Assembly: GCA_027001895.1 (NCBI GenBank)
Contig: JALTLP010000080.1
Location: forward strand, 1-6,981
DNA: 6,981 nucleotides
Direction: 5' to 3'
From: Chromatiales bacterium
Lineage (GTDB): Bacteria > Pseudomonadota > Gammaproteobacteria > UBA6429 > Thiohalophilaceae
The notes beneath the pieces were generated by a model. It was not told where the DNA came from. It ran no database searches and saw only the letters and a list, made by a program, of their open reading frames with translations. The stretch's first letter is position 1. Each line of letters starts with the position of its first letter. Positions 1 to 6,953 of the stretch are shown here, in pieces. The position numbers and the translations under genes were made by a program.

Positions 1-2505
1 GAACAACTTATTATTCGCGGTGTAGGCTGGGTACGAAGTGGAGAAGATGGCTTGCGTGATATTGGTAACATCCCGTTGAAACAGGTAGATGGTGTTGCGG
101 TTAAAGTCAGTCATGTCGCAAAGGTGAAGTTTGGTGCTGAAATTCGTCAGGGTGCAGTTACCATGACCATGCGTGATAAACAGGGAAAGGCTAAACCACT
201 TGGTGAAGTGGTAGTCGGGATTGTTATGAAACGAATGGGTGCCAATACCAAAGCAGCGATTGATGATATAAAAACCCGCTTACCCATTATTCAGCAGGCT
301 CTGCCAGACGGCGTTATTATTGACCCCTTCTATGATCAATCCGACCTGGTTGATCAGGCTGTTAACACTGTTAGCAAGGCTTTGCTTGAAGCCTTTGTAT
401 TAATCATTATTGTGCTGGTGCTATTCCTGATGAATATAAGGGCGACATTACTTGTTGTGTTGTCGATTCCTATATCAATAGGTCTGGCACTGATGGCGAT
501 GGCGTACTGGGGAATATCAGCAAACCTGATGTCGCTGGGTGGCCTGGCCATAGCAATCGGCATGATGGTCGATGGCTCGGTGGTTATGATGGAACATATC
601 TTTAGCCATTTAAGCCATCCCGACGCACAGCATAAAGAGCATCAAAAACAGGCTGAAAATGATGAACATCCTTATGATTCAGCCCACGATAGTAGCGGTA
701 TGGCATTACGCATACAGGAATCGGCCAAGGAAGTTGGTCGGCCAGTATTTTTCGCTGTACTGATTATTAGTATTGTATTTGCACCGTTGTTTTCACTGGA
801 AGGTGTCGAAGGCAAGCTGTTTCAGCCGATGGCCATTTCTATCGTATTAGCCATGTTTGCATCACTATTGGTTGCATTAATGGTTATCCCTGCACTGGCA
901 ACTTACGTGTTTAAAAAAGGTGTTGTAGAAAAAGAGAGTCCAATACTACGTCCGATAGACAAGCAATACCGTTTACGTTTAACCCAGGCTTTACAAAAAA
1001 AGGCATTGGTTGTTAAAGCGGCTGTCGGTTTGTTTATTGCCTCATTGGTACTGGTTCCTTTTCTGGGAACAGAGTTTGTCCCGGAACTGGAAGAAGGCAC
1101 TATTAACGTCCGGGTAACATTGGCACCCTCTTCCAGCCTGGGTACTTCGCTTGAAGTGGCAAAAAAGCTTGAGCTTGAACTATTGAGCTTTCCGGAAGTT
1201 TTATATGCATCAAGCCGTGTTGGTCGGGCCGAAGTTGGTGGTGATCCTGAACCGGTTTCCAATGTTGAAATATTTATAGGCTTAAAGCCGGTAAGTGAAT
1301 GGGAAACGGCACATGACAGAAAGTCGTTGCAGAAAATAATGGAAAAGAAAATGTCCATTATGCCTGGCTTGTTATTCAGTTTTTCTCAACCGATTGCAAC
1401 ACGTGTAGATGAATTACTATCCGGTGTTAAAGCACAACTGGCGATTAAACTCTTTGGAGCCGATTTAAATGTTCTGGTTGAAAAAGGCAAGGAGATTGAA
1501 TCACTGGTTAAAAGCATAGAAGGTACACGAGGTGTTGCACTTGAACAAACCGAAGGTGAAGCACAACTGGTTGTTCGACCAGATCGTGATAAGTTGGCAC
1601 GTTACGGGATACCTGTTGATCAGGTCATGAGCCTGGTTAGCGATGCTATTGGTGGTCAGGAAGCCGGTCAGGTTATTCGTGGTAATGAGCGGTATAATAT
1701 ATACGTCCGCCTCGAACAGCAATATCGTAATAGTATAGAAGCCATTCGTAACCTGATTTTACAATCTGAAGACGGTGCCTGGGTTCGTGTTGGCGATATT
1801 GCAAAGGTTGCAATAGAATCAGGCCCTCCTCAAATTCGCCGTGATGATGTTCAACGCCGGGTTGTAATACAAACGAATGTAGAAGGACGTGATATGGGTG
1901 GACTGGTTGCAGAAATTAGCCAGCGAATTGACAGCGACATTAATTTACCGCCCGGGTATTCTGTAGTTTATGGTGGTCAGTTTGAAAACCAGCAACGTGC
2001 ACAGGCAAAGTTAATGGTTGTTGTGCCATTGTCACTAGGTTTAATATTCTTGTTATTGTATTTTGCTTTTAATTCAGTTGGTCAGGCGCTGTTAATAATG
2101 TTAAACGTACCATTGGCACTAATAGGTGGTATTGCTGCGTTGTTCTTCTCAGGTCAGTACCTTTCGGTGCCGGGCTCTATCGGCTTTATTGCTCTGTTTG
2201 GTGTTGCTGTATTAAATGGTGTTGTTATGGTTAACGCAATTAACCAGCGATATGAGGGGGGTACGTCGATATATGATTCTATTTTTGATGGTGCGCTCTC
2301 ACGCTTGCGTCCGGTATTAATGACAGCCTTTATTGCAGCACTTGGTTTAATACCGATGCTACTGGCTACAGGTGTGGGTTCTGAAGTACAACGACCATTG
2401 GCAACTGTCGTAGTTGGCGGTTTATTTTCATCCACCCTGTTAACCTTGTTTGTTATTCCTGTATTATACGAGACATTCTCACGTAAAAAATACACCGAGG
2501 AGTAA
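1..2505 (+). CDS. Heavy-metal efflux RND transporter, CusA/CzcA family (5' end outside window)
   Basis: Inner-membrane pump of a tripartite RND system that uses proton influx to export metal cations through a periplasmic adaptor and an outer-membrane channel. The frame is open from base 1, and the first residues (EQLIIRGVGWV) already belong to the porter domain. About 834 codons are present against roughly 1,030-1,050 for the family, so about 200 N-terminal residues lie to the left; TTG at 52 is internal. Visible parts are the TM2-TM4 bundle (about 385-600), further TM helices to about 1070, the second periplasmic porter half (about 1080-2010) and the last TM helices (about 2015-2475). TM4 reads AIAIGMMVDGSVVMMEH, with the proton-relay Asp at 571-573 and Glu at 592-594. 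Aligned by eye to E. coli CusA, the Cu-binding Met573/Met623/Met672 are Glu (1411-1413), Ile (1609-1611) and Asp (1771-1773), which argues against Cu/Ag. A His-rich loop follows TM4. Family certain; substrate inferred. Confidence 0.95.
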   Translation, partial: EQLIIRGVGWVRSGEDGLRDIGNIPLKQVDGVAVKVSHVAKVKFGAEIRQGAVTMTMRDKQGKAKPLGEVVVGIVMKRMGANTKAAIDDIKTRLPIIQQALPDGVIIDPFYDQSDLVDQAVNTVSKALLEAFVLIIIVLVLFLMNIRATLLVVLSIPISIGLALMAMAYWGISANLMSLGGLAIAIGMMVDGSVVMMEHIFSHLSHPDAQHKEHQKQAENDEHPYDSAHDSSGMALRIQESAKEVGRPVFFAVLIISIVFAPLFSLEGVEGKLFQPMAISIVLAMFASLLVALMVIPALATYVFKKGVVEKESPILRPIDKQYRLRLTQALQKKALVVKAAVGLFIASLVLVPFLGTEFVPELEEGTINVRVTLAPSSSLGTSLEVAKKLELELLSFPEVLYASSRVGRAEVGGDPEPVSNVEIFIGLKPVSEWETAHDRKSLQKIMEKKMSIMPGLLFSFSQPIATRVDELLSGVKAQLAIKLFGADLNVLVEKGKEIESLVKSIEGTRGVALEQTEGEAQLVVRPDRDKLARYGIPVDQVMSLVSDAIGGQEAGQVIRGNERYNIYVRLEQQYRNSIEAIRNLILQSEDGAWVRVGDIAKVAIESGPPQIRRDDVQRRVVIQTNVEGRDMGGLVAEISQRIDSDINLPPGYSVVYGGQFENQQRAQAKLMVVVPLSLGLIFLLLYFAFNSVGQALLIMLNVPLALIGGIAALFFSGQYLSVPGSIGFIALFGVAVLNGVVMVNAINQRYEGGTSIYDSIFDGALSRLRPVLMTAFIAALGLIPMLLATGVGSEVQRPLATVVVGGLFSSTLLTLFVIPVLYETFSRKKYTEE
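2497..2502 (+). promoter_or_regulatory. Shine-Dalgarno GAGGAG for the GTG-started CDF gene
   Basis: GAGGAG overlaps the last codons of the RND gene and lies 14 bases before GTG at 2517. This is the only purine-rich site near the start, but the gap is longer than the usual 5-9 bases. Together with the GTG start it suggests weak initiation or translational coupling to the RND gene, whose stop is at 2503-2505. Confidence 0.5.
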
Positions 2506-2516
2506 CAACTAACACA

Positions 2517-3392
2517 GTGGAGCACCACAATCACAACCACGCAGAAGAATTAGGTGATCGCAGGCTAATAGTCGCAATTATCTTTAATATGCTTCTTACA
2601 CTGGCACAGGTTATCGGTGGCATCGTCTCCGGTAGCCTGTCATTGATTGCTGATGCTCTGCATAATTTCAGTGACGCGGCTTCCCTGCTTATTGCCTGGG
2701 TGGCGAGAAAAATCGGCCGGCAACCGGCCGACCATTTCCGAACCTTTGGTTATAAACGTGCAGAAGTGATTGCTACGCTGATTAATCTGGTTTCTCTGGT
2801 TATTATTGGCATATATCTTATCTATGAAGCTATCTGGCGGATATTTGAACCCCAGATTATTGAAGGCTGGACAGTTGTCATTGTTGCCGGTATTGCTCTT
2901 GTAATTGATGTTGCAACCGCTGTTCTAACCTTTACCATGTCAAAAGACAGTATGAATATAAAAGCAGCATTCCTGCATAATGTTTCTGATGCACTGGCAT
3001 CAGTTGGGGTTGTGATTGCCGGTACTCTAATCCTGCTTTATCAGTGGTACTGGAGTGATACCTTGTTAACTTTAATAATAGCGGCTTATGTGCTATATCA
3101 GGCAGCTACCCTGCTGCCACAGACAATCCATATTCTGATGCAAGGCACACCGGCTGGAATTTCTATTGATAAAGTTATTGACGAAATGCAAACCGTAAGT
3201 AATGTTATCAGTATTCATCACGTGCATATCTGGCAGCTCGATGAGCATAAAAATGCCCTTGAAGCGCATATTGTTATCAACGACTACAATAATATTGATA
3301 AAATTAAAGGTGAACTAAAAGGATTACTACAAAAGTCTTTTTTAATTGGCCATTCAACACTTGAATTTGAAATTAAAGATTGTGGGAACTAA
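2517..3392 (+). CDS. czcD: Cation diffusion facilitator, zinc-type (CzcD/ZitB-like)
   Basis: Inner-membrane CDF antiporter exporting Zn2+ (and probably Cd2+/Co2+) from cytoplasm to periplasm in exchange for protons; 291 aa, close to the family norm. The start is GTG at 2517, giving a His-rich N-terminus (MEHHNHNH) typical of zinc CDFs. Six TM helices are evident. The transport site has His49 and Asp53 in TM2 (ADALHNFSDA) and His154 and Asp158 in TM5 (LHNVSDA), the HD-HD tetrahedral set known for Zn-specific CDFs. The cytoplasmic C-terminal domain (about 210-291) carries the conserved HHVHIW (234-239) and His251. It starts 11 bases after the RND stop and ends 3 bases before the next CDF gene, so the three are probably co-transcribed. 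A strong GC-rich hairpin lies inside the gene at 2713-2731. The symbol reflects family resemblance, not proven orthology. Confidence 0.92.
   Translation: MEHHNHNHAEELGDRRLIVAIIFNMLLTLAQVIGGIVSGSLSLIADALHNFSDAASLLIAWVARKIGRQPADHFRTFGYKRAEVIATLINLVSLVIIGIYLIYEAIWRIFEPQIIEGWTVVIVAGIALVIDVATAVLTFTMSKDSMNIKAAFLHNVSDALASVGVVIAGTLILLYQWYWSDTLLTLIIAAYVLYQAATLLPQTIHILMQGTPAGISIDKVIDEMQTVSNVISIHHVHIWQLDEHKNALEAHIVINDYNNIDKIKGELKGLLQKSFLIGHSTLEFEIKDCGN
2713..2731 (+). repeat. Perfect 8-bp inverted repeat with 3-base loop inside the CDF gene
   Basis: TCGGCCGG-CAA-CCGGCCGA forms a perfect 8-bp stem with 7 of 8 pairs G:C, inside otherwise AT-rich coding sequence. It encodes the loop after TM2 (residues IGRQPAD). 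No T-run follows, so it is not a classical terminator. It may be chance, or it may affect mRNA stability or ribosome progress. Confidence 0.6.
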
Positions 3393-3395
3393 TTT

Positions 3396-4004
3396 ATGAG
3401 TGACTGTGGTTGCGAGGTAGAAATTAAAGATAAATCACAACGCAGTGTTTTATACTGGTTATTGGGTATAAACGCCACTATGTTTGTTGTTGAAATAACA
3501 CTTGGCTGGTATGCCGAGTCAACCGCGTTGATTGCTGATTCTCTAGATATGTTCGCAGATGCCGTTGTCTACGGTATTGGTTTATATGTTGTTGGCAAAG
3601 CTATCCATTCAAAAGTAAAGGCAGCATTAGTCAGCGGCTATTTTCAGGGGCTACTAGGGTTACTTATTGTTGTTGATATTAGCCGTCGTCTTATTGTGGG
3701 CAGTGAGCCACTCTCAAACTTTATGATGATGATTGGTATTCTTGCACTTGTAGCAAACATGATATGCCTGGTATTGATACATAAACATAAAGATGGTGAA
3801 GTACATATGCGTGCAAGCTGGATATTTTCGGCTAATGACGTTATTGCAAACCTTGGCGTCATTATTAGTGGAGCACTGGTCTGGTGGCTGGATAATCGCT
3901 GGCCGGATATTATTATTGGCGTTGTTATTGCACTTGTCATTCTGCGTGGCTCAGTGATAATTGTGAGAGATGCCAGAAGTGAATTAAAACAGGAGGCTGG
4001 TTAG
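3396..4004 (+). CDS. Short cation diffusion facilitator-type transporter lacking the C-terminal domain
   Basis: Second CDF-superfamily membrane protein; 202 aa, about 90 residues shorter than its neighbour because it stops after TM6 and lacks the cytoplasmic metal-sensing domain. ATG at 3396 has a GGGA ribosome site (3384-3387) and lies 3 bases after the previous stop. The N-terminus has a CGC motif (Cys4, Cys6), possibly a metal-binding tail. TM2 reads ADSLDMFADA, giving Asp51 and Asp55 (DxxxD rather than HxxxD). In TM5 Asp148 is kept, but the position equivalent to the neighbour's His154 is Phe144 (WIFSANDVIANLGV). The transport site therefore differs from the zinc CDF. This could mean another metal, a partner subunit, or a non-transporting helper. 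Family membership is clear from the TM2 motif, TM pattern and size; substrate is unknown. Its TAG stop overlaps the convergent merR stop. Confidence 0.87.
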   Translation: MSDCGCEVEIKDKSQRSVLYWLLGINATMFVVEITLGWYAESTALIADSLDMFADAVVYGIGLYVVGKAIHSKVKAALVSGYFQGLLGLLIVVDISRRLIVGSEPLSNFMMMIGILALVANMICLVLIHKHKDGEVHMRASWIFSANDVIANLGVIISGALVWWLDNRWPDIIIGVVIALVILRGSVIIVRDARSELKQEAG

Positions 4005-4405
4005 TCCTGTTTATCACTACTAATATCATCAATAATCGGACAGCCATCTTCACTACCACGGCAAAGATTAAGCAGTAATCTCAACTCGTTTTGTAAAGTC
4101 GTTAATTCCTCTACCTGCTTTTCTATATCAGCCAGTTTGTCTGCGGTTAGTTTTCGTATATTGTCTTTTGCGTGTTGTGGATCTTCGCGCATGGTGAGCA
4201 GGTTTTTAATTTCATCCAGGCTAAAGTTCATGCGTTGTGCACGTTTAATAAATTTTAAACGTGAAATATCCTTGTCATCGTATTGCCTGATACCGGATGA
4301 TGTACGTGATATATTAGGTAATAAACCTATTTTTTCATAATAACGCAAAGTATCGGCAGTAACTCCGTACTCCCTGGTTACATCCCCTATTTTATAGACA
4401 GACAT
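4001..4405 (-). CDS. MerR-family metal-responsive transcriptional regulator
   Basis: Dimeric activator/repressor that untwists promoters with long (19-20 bp) spacers. With the start at 4405 it is 134 aa, the size of CueR/ZntR. I prefer this ATG over the upstream one at 4417 because GGGAG (4415-4411) sits 6 bases before it and MSVYKIGDV matches the usual MerR start. Order of parts: winged HTH (YKIGDVTREYGV, TLRYYEKIGLL), second HTH to about residue 70, long dimerisation helix about 77-113, then a metal-loop signature with Cys115 and Cys122 followed by PII (CxxxxxxCPII), as in CueR-type sensors. The residue aligning by eye to CueR Ser77 / ZntR Cys79 is Lys80, which is unusual. It is the last gene of the operon, 2 bases after the MBL stop, and probably acts on the dyad at 6964-6979. 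Family certain; inducing metal unknown. Confidence 0.93.
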   Translation of the reverse strand: MSVYKIGDVTREYGVTADTLRYYEKIGLLPNISRTSSGIRQYDDKDISRLKFIKRAQRMNFSLDEIKNLLTMREDPQHAKDNIRKLTADKLADIEKQVEELTTLQNELRLLLNLCRGSEDGCPIIDDISSDKQD

Positions 4406-4407
4406 GC

Positions 4408-5337
4408 TTACTCCCATTCCATTTCCATATACACGTGCAAGGCATTACGGCCAAGCAGCATATCGTAACCAATAAGTCGCTCATAAGGTGATAAAGGGTA
4501 TTCTTTTAGACTACTAACATTTTCGATTTGCCCACCCTTTTTAATAAATTCTTTAACAGACGAACGCAACAGGCTTAAAAAATCATAGGTATCGGCCACG
4601 GCTTTTTTTATGTTTGTTGCATGGCCATGCCCAGGAACAACATGCTCAGGGTTTAGTGCTTTTATCGATTCAAATGCTTTTAACCATGATCGGGTATCTG
4701 AATCCTGCGATACGGCTAACATTCTTTCGGTCGATATAATGTCACCACTAAATACAGTTTTTTGCTGAGGCAACCAGACATAAAAGTCACCCGACATATA
4801 AGCAGGACCGGTGTATTTTAAAATAAATTTAACCCCACCAAATTCTATCTGTTTATCAGTATCAAAGGTTTCGTCTGCATATACATCCTTTGTCCCTGCT
4901 GAAAACTTTGGAAAAATAAATTCATCAAGACGACTAAGTAGATTTTCAGCACGCTCATGTTGATCTTTAAATGCTGCCGTGCTGGTTATTATTTTTGCAC
5001 CTTTCGCTTTAAAATAACTGTTACCTAACCAGCGTAAATCTTCACTGCCGGTATTAATAACTAGTTTTACCGGTTTATCCGTAATTTGTGATATTTTACG
5101 CTGTATTTCCTTTGCTGCCAGATAACTTGCACCAGGATCAATCAACACCACACCCGAGTTGGTAATCACAACACCAAAAGTTGCATTGGTTCCGAAGTTC
5201 CATTTAGACATTGGCCCTCGCTGGCCTATCAGAGCGTAAATATTATCAGTAACTTTCTGAATTTCAATCCGCTCGCTTGGTCTTGCCGCAGCATAGTTAA
5301 AGGTAATAAGTGTTAATAAAATTATTATATATTGCAT
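4408..5337 (-). CDS. Exported metallo-beta-lactamase-fold protein with degenerate metal site
   Basis: 309 aa; hydrophobic N-terminus ending AAA/RP (cleavage likely after residue 18) indicates a Sec signal peptide and a periplasmic location. The MBL fold is recognisable from VVLIDPG (63-69), VINT...LGN (93-106), TGPAYMSGDFYVWLP (176-190), VFSGDI (195-200) and VVPGHGH (233-239). It resembles the periplasmic MBL hydrolases linked to quinoprotein or Sox loci. The canonical HxHxDH ligands after VINT read GSEDLR (97-102), and the later ligand His of GPAH is Tyr180. Only Asp199 and His237 remain, so normal dinuclear zinc hydrolysis is unlikely. The mature protein has no cysteine, so it is not itself a thiol partner of the upstream genes. 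ATG at 5337 has GAAGG about 8 bases before it, beginning at the CcdA stop; spacing to that gene is 12 bases. Fold confident; function unknown. Confidence 0.9.
   Translation of the reverse strand: MQYIIILLTLITFNYAAARPSERIEIQKVTDNIYALIGQRGPMSKWNFGTNATFGVVITNSGVVLIDPGASYLAAKEIQRKISQITDKPVKLVINTGSEDLRWLGNSYFKAKGAKIITSTAAFKDQHERAENLLSRLDEFIFPKFSAGTKDVYADETFDTDKQIEFGGVKFILKYTGPAYMSGDFYVWLPQQKTVFSGDIISTERMLAVSQDSDTRSWLKAFESIKALNPEHVVPGHGHATNIKKAVADTYDFLSLLRSSVKEFIKKGGQIENVSSLKEYPLSPYERLIGYDMLLGRNALHVYMEMEWE
4411..4415 (-). promoter_or_regulatory. Shine-Dalgarno GGGAG deciding the merR start
   Basis: On the minus strand GGGAG lies within the last codons and stop of the MBL gene, with 5 bases (TAAGC) between it and ATG at 4405. 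This selects the second ATG over the in-frame ATG at 4417, which has no equally good site, and couples merR translation to the gene before it. Confidence 0.7.
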
Positions 5338-5349
5338 TGACGATACCTT

Positions 5350-6657
5350 CTAATATTCAATAATAAAAAAATATTCATTTAATAAGTATAAGCCGGTTAA
5401 TACCAGGGTAATTCCTGCAATAACCTCAAAAGTTTTCTGGTACTTTGATAATATTTGTAAGGACTCCAGCCAGCCCATACTCCATGCACCAAGTATAATT
5501 GGAATACTGCGCCCCAAAGCAAAAGCAAGCAACAAGGCAAAGCCAAACATTGGTGAGCCGATGCTGGCGCTGGCCGTAAGTGCAACTAATAATGCCGGGG
5601 TACAAAATGGGCAAACGGCGACAGAAAAAGGAATACCTAACAAAAATGCACCCCATATACCTGTTACCTTACGCCCTTTAACACCGAACCAACGCATACG
5701 TATATTAATCAAGCCTGACCACATTAGACCCATAATAATCAGAACAGGGCCAAGTAATAATCCCCACTCTCGTCCCATTGCAGATTTAACCCATTCACCG
5801 CCTAATGCTGCGGCAACACCAAGGAACACATGTGTGACTAACATACCTGCAACAAAGGCACTGCCCATTAAAACGGCACGGCGTTCTTCGTGTGCTTTCG
5901 TTACATAAGCCAGCATAACCGGTACCGATGCAAACGAAACCGGGTTAAAACTGAAAATAAACCCGGCTAAAAAGCCAATGCCAATTCCGGCCCAGCTAGC
6001 TTGAACCAGTACAGTTTTAAAAGTTTGTACATTAATATCCAGCGATGGAATCAGTAAAAAAATTGCAGTCGTTAATAATAAGACAGCCGTTAAATAGGGG
6101 CTTCCTTTTGCCGCATGGTTTAACAGATCTAACCCCTGCTCGGTTAATCCTTTATAGGAAGTAATCACCATGGGCAAAGTAAAGAATGTTGCAAATAAAA
6201 AACCGGCAATGAATGCATAGCTTATAGAGTCTGTTGTTATAGCCATGCCGATAACAACCAGTACCAGCGGTAAGGTACAGGCCGGTAAGCTTAGACCCAG
6301 CTGTATAGCAAACGGTAGTTTCTTACCACCCGGTATAAGTCTGAAAAATTCCAGGTGTGGAACCGGGATATAAACAAACCTGGAAACAATATAAACAACA
6401 GAGATAATCGCCAGAATAATACTGGGTTGCATTGGCCCCCATTGCGGTATATCTGTAATGAAAACAGCAACGACAAGAATGGTTGTTAGTAGAAAAATGC
6501 GACTTAACCAGACTGAAAATAAACTATGGCAGCATGAACGCACTGCCTTATCATCGTGTACTCTTTTGGAAAACAAGGTATGGGTTGCAATGGTACAAGG
6601 TTCAAAAAAGGCAAGTAAACCTAAAACAGTTGCAGTTGCCAGTAATAAAGTAATCAT
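5350..6657 (-). CDS. Tandem (double-length) CcdA/DsbD-type transmembrane thiol transporter
   Basis: 435-aa polytopic membrane protein, about twice the ~220-240 aa of CcdA. CcdA/DsbD core proteins pass electrons from cytoplasmic thioredoxin to periplasmic acceptors through two membrane cysteines. The N-terminal half (1 to about 212) has both expected sites: FFEPC (Cys21) and GLSLPACTLPL (Cys127). The C-terminal half (about 220-435) repeats the fold: GFLAGFIFSFNPV (236-240) matches the first motif but has Val240 in place of Cys, while the second motif is AVCPFCTPALL with Cys349 and Cys352. Extra Cys42/Cys43 lie in the first loop. MauF and other CcdA-like proteins are the nearest families I can name. 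It starts 1 base after the thioredoxin stop, strong support for a donor-transporter pair. I infer transport of reducing equivalents outward; other CcdA-like roles in metal or cofactor handling are possible. Confidence 0.88.
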   Translation of the reverse strand: MITLLLATATVLGLLAFFEPCTIATHTLFSKRVHDDKAVRSCCHSLFSVWLSRIFLLTTILVVAVFITDIPQWGPMQPSIILAIISVVYIVSRFVYIPVPHLEFFRLIPGGKKLPFAIQLGLSLPACTLPLVLVVIGMAITTDSISYAFIAGFLFATFFTLPMVITSYKGLTEQGLDLLNHAAKGSPYLTAVLLLTTAIFLLIPSLDINVQTFKTVLVQASWAGIGIGFLAGFIFSFNPVSFASVPVMLAYVTKAHEERRAVLMGSAFVAGMLVTHVFLGVAAALGGEWVKSAMGREWGLLLGPVLIIMGLMWSGLINIRMRWFGVKGRKVTGIWGAFLLGIPFSVAVCPFCTPALLVALTASASIGSPMFGFALLLAFALGRSIPIILGAWSMGWLESLQILSKYQKTFEVIAGITLVLTGLYLLNEYFFIIEY

Positions 6658-6658
6658 A

Positions 6659-6925
6659 TTATTTACCCTGCAACCGTTTTACTAATTCTGCACGAAGATT
6701 TTTTGCAGACGGCAGGCTTGTAAAAACAAGCTCGCCATCAATTGCAATTGAAGGTGTGGACATTACTCCCAGTGAAACGGCGTGGTCGAGTTCATCAAGT
6801 ATATTAACTTCTCGCCAGTCAATTTTAGAACCCCCTATTTCTTCAACCAGTTCGCGCAGCACGTCTTTTGCGTGGCCGCATTTGCCACAACCGGGTGACG
6901 AAAAAACTTCTACTTGAATACTCAT
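6659..6925 (-). CDS. Small thioredoxin-fold protein with CGKC active site
   Basis: 88 aa, no signal peptide, so cytoplasmic. It follows the minimal thioredoxin/glutaredoxin pattern: beta strand QVEVFSS, active site CGKC (residues 13-16) at the start of a helix, then the cis-proline segment STPSIAIDG (Pro58). It resembles the small CGKC 'redox-active disulfide' thioredoxins rather than the ~108-aa TrxA type with CGPC. First gene of the operon: GAGG (6938-6935) lies 9 bases before ATG 6925, and its stop is 1 base from the CcdA-like start. I infer that it is the cytoplasmic dithiol donor for that membrane protein. A metal- or arsenic-reducing role cannot be excluded, since similar small thioredoxins occur in resistance operons. 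Confidence 0.9.
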   Translation of the reverse strand: MSIQVEVFSSPGCGKCGHAKDVLRELVEEIGGSKIDWREVNILDELDHAVSLGVMSTPSIAIDGELVFTSLPSAKNLRAELVKRLQGK

Positions 6926-6953
6926 ATTCTTTTGCCTCGATTTATTTAACTAT

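Noticed and set aside
52..54. TTG as the start codon of the RND gene
   Set aside because: The same frame is open back to base 1 and encodes family-typical porter sequence before it, so the gene is simply cut by the window edge.
903..1358. 151-aa open frame on the minus strand
   Set aside because: It is antisense to strongly conserved RND coding sequence, and its low-complexity Ser-rich product matches no family I know.
2154..2540. 128-aa open frame on the minus strand over the RND/CDF junction
   Set aside because: It is a shadow of the two real genes, with no recognisable domain.
4406..4417. Upstream ATG at 4417 as the merR start
   Set aside because: It lacks a comparable ribosome site; the ATG at 4405 follows GGGAG at ideal spacing and begins at the conserved MerR N-terminus.
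5561..5908. 115-aa open frame on the plus strand
   Set aside because: It is antisense to the CcdA-like gene, and its Pro/Asn/Thr-rich composition is that of a shadow frame.
5350..6657. The CcdA-like gene as two genes fused by a sequencing error
   Set aside because: The frame is continuous with no start, ribosome site or stop near the junction (about residues 205-220), and both halves are well formed.
6716..6731. Inverted repeat GCTTGT-AAAA-ACAAGC as a terminator
   Set aside because: It lies inside the thioredoxin coding sequence, has a short AT-containing stem and no following T-run.
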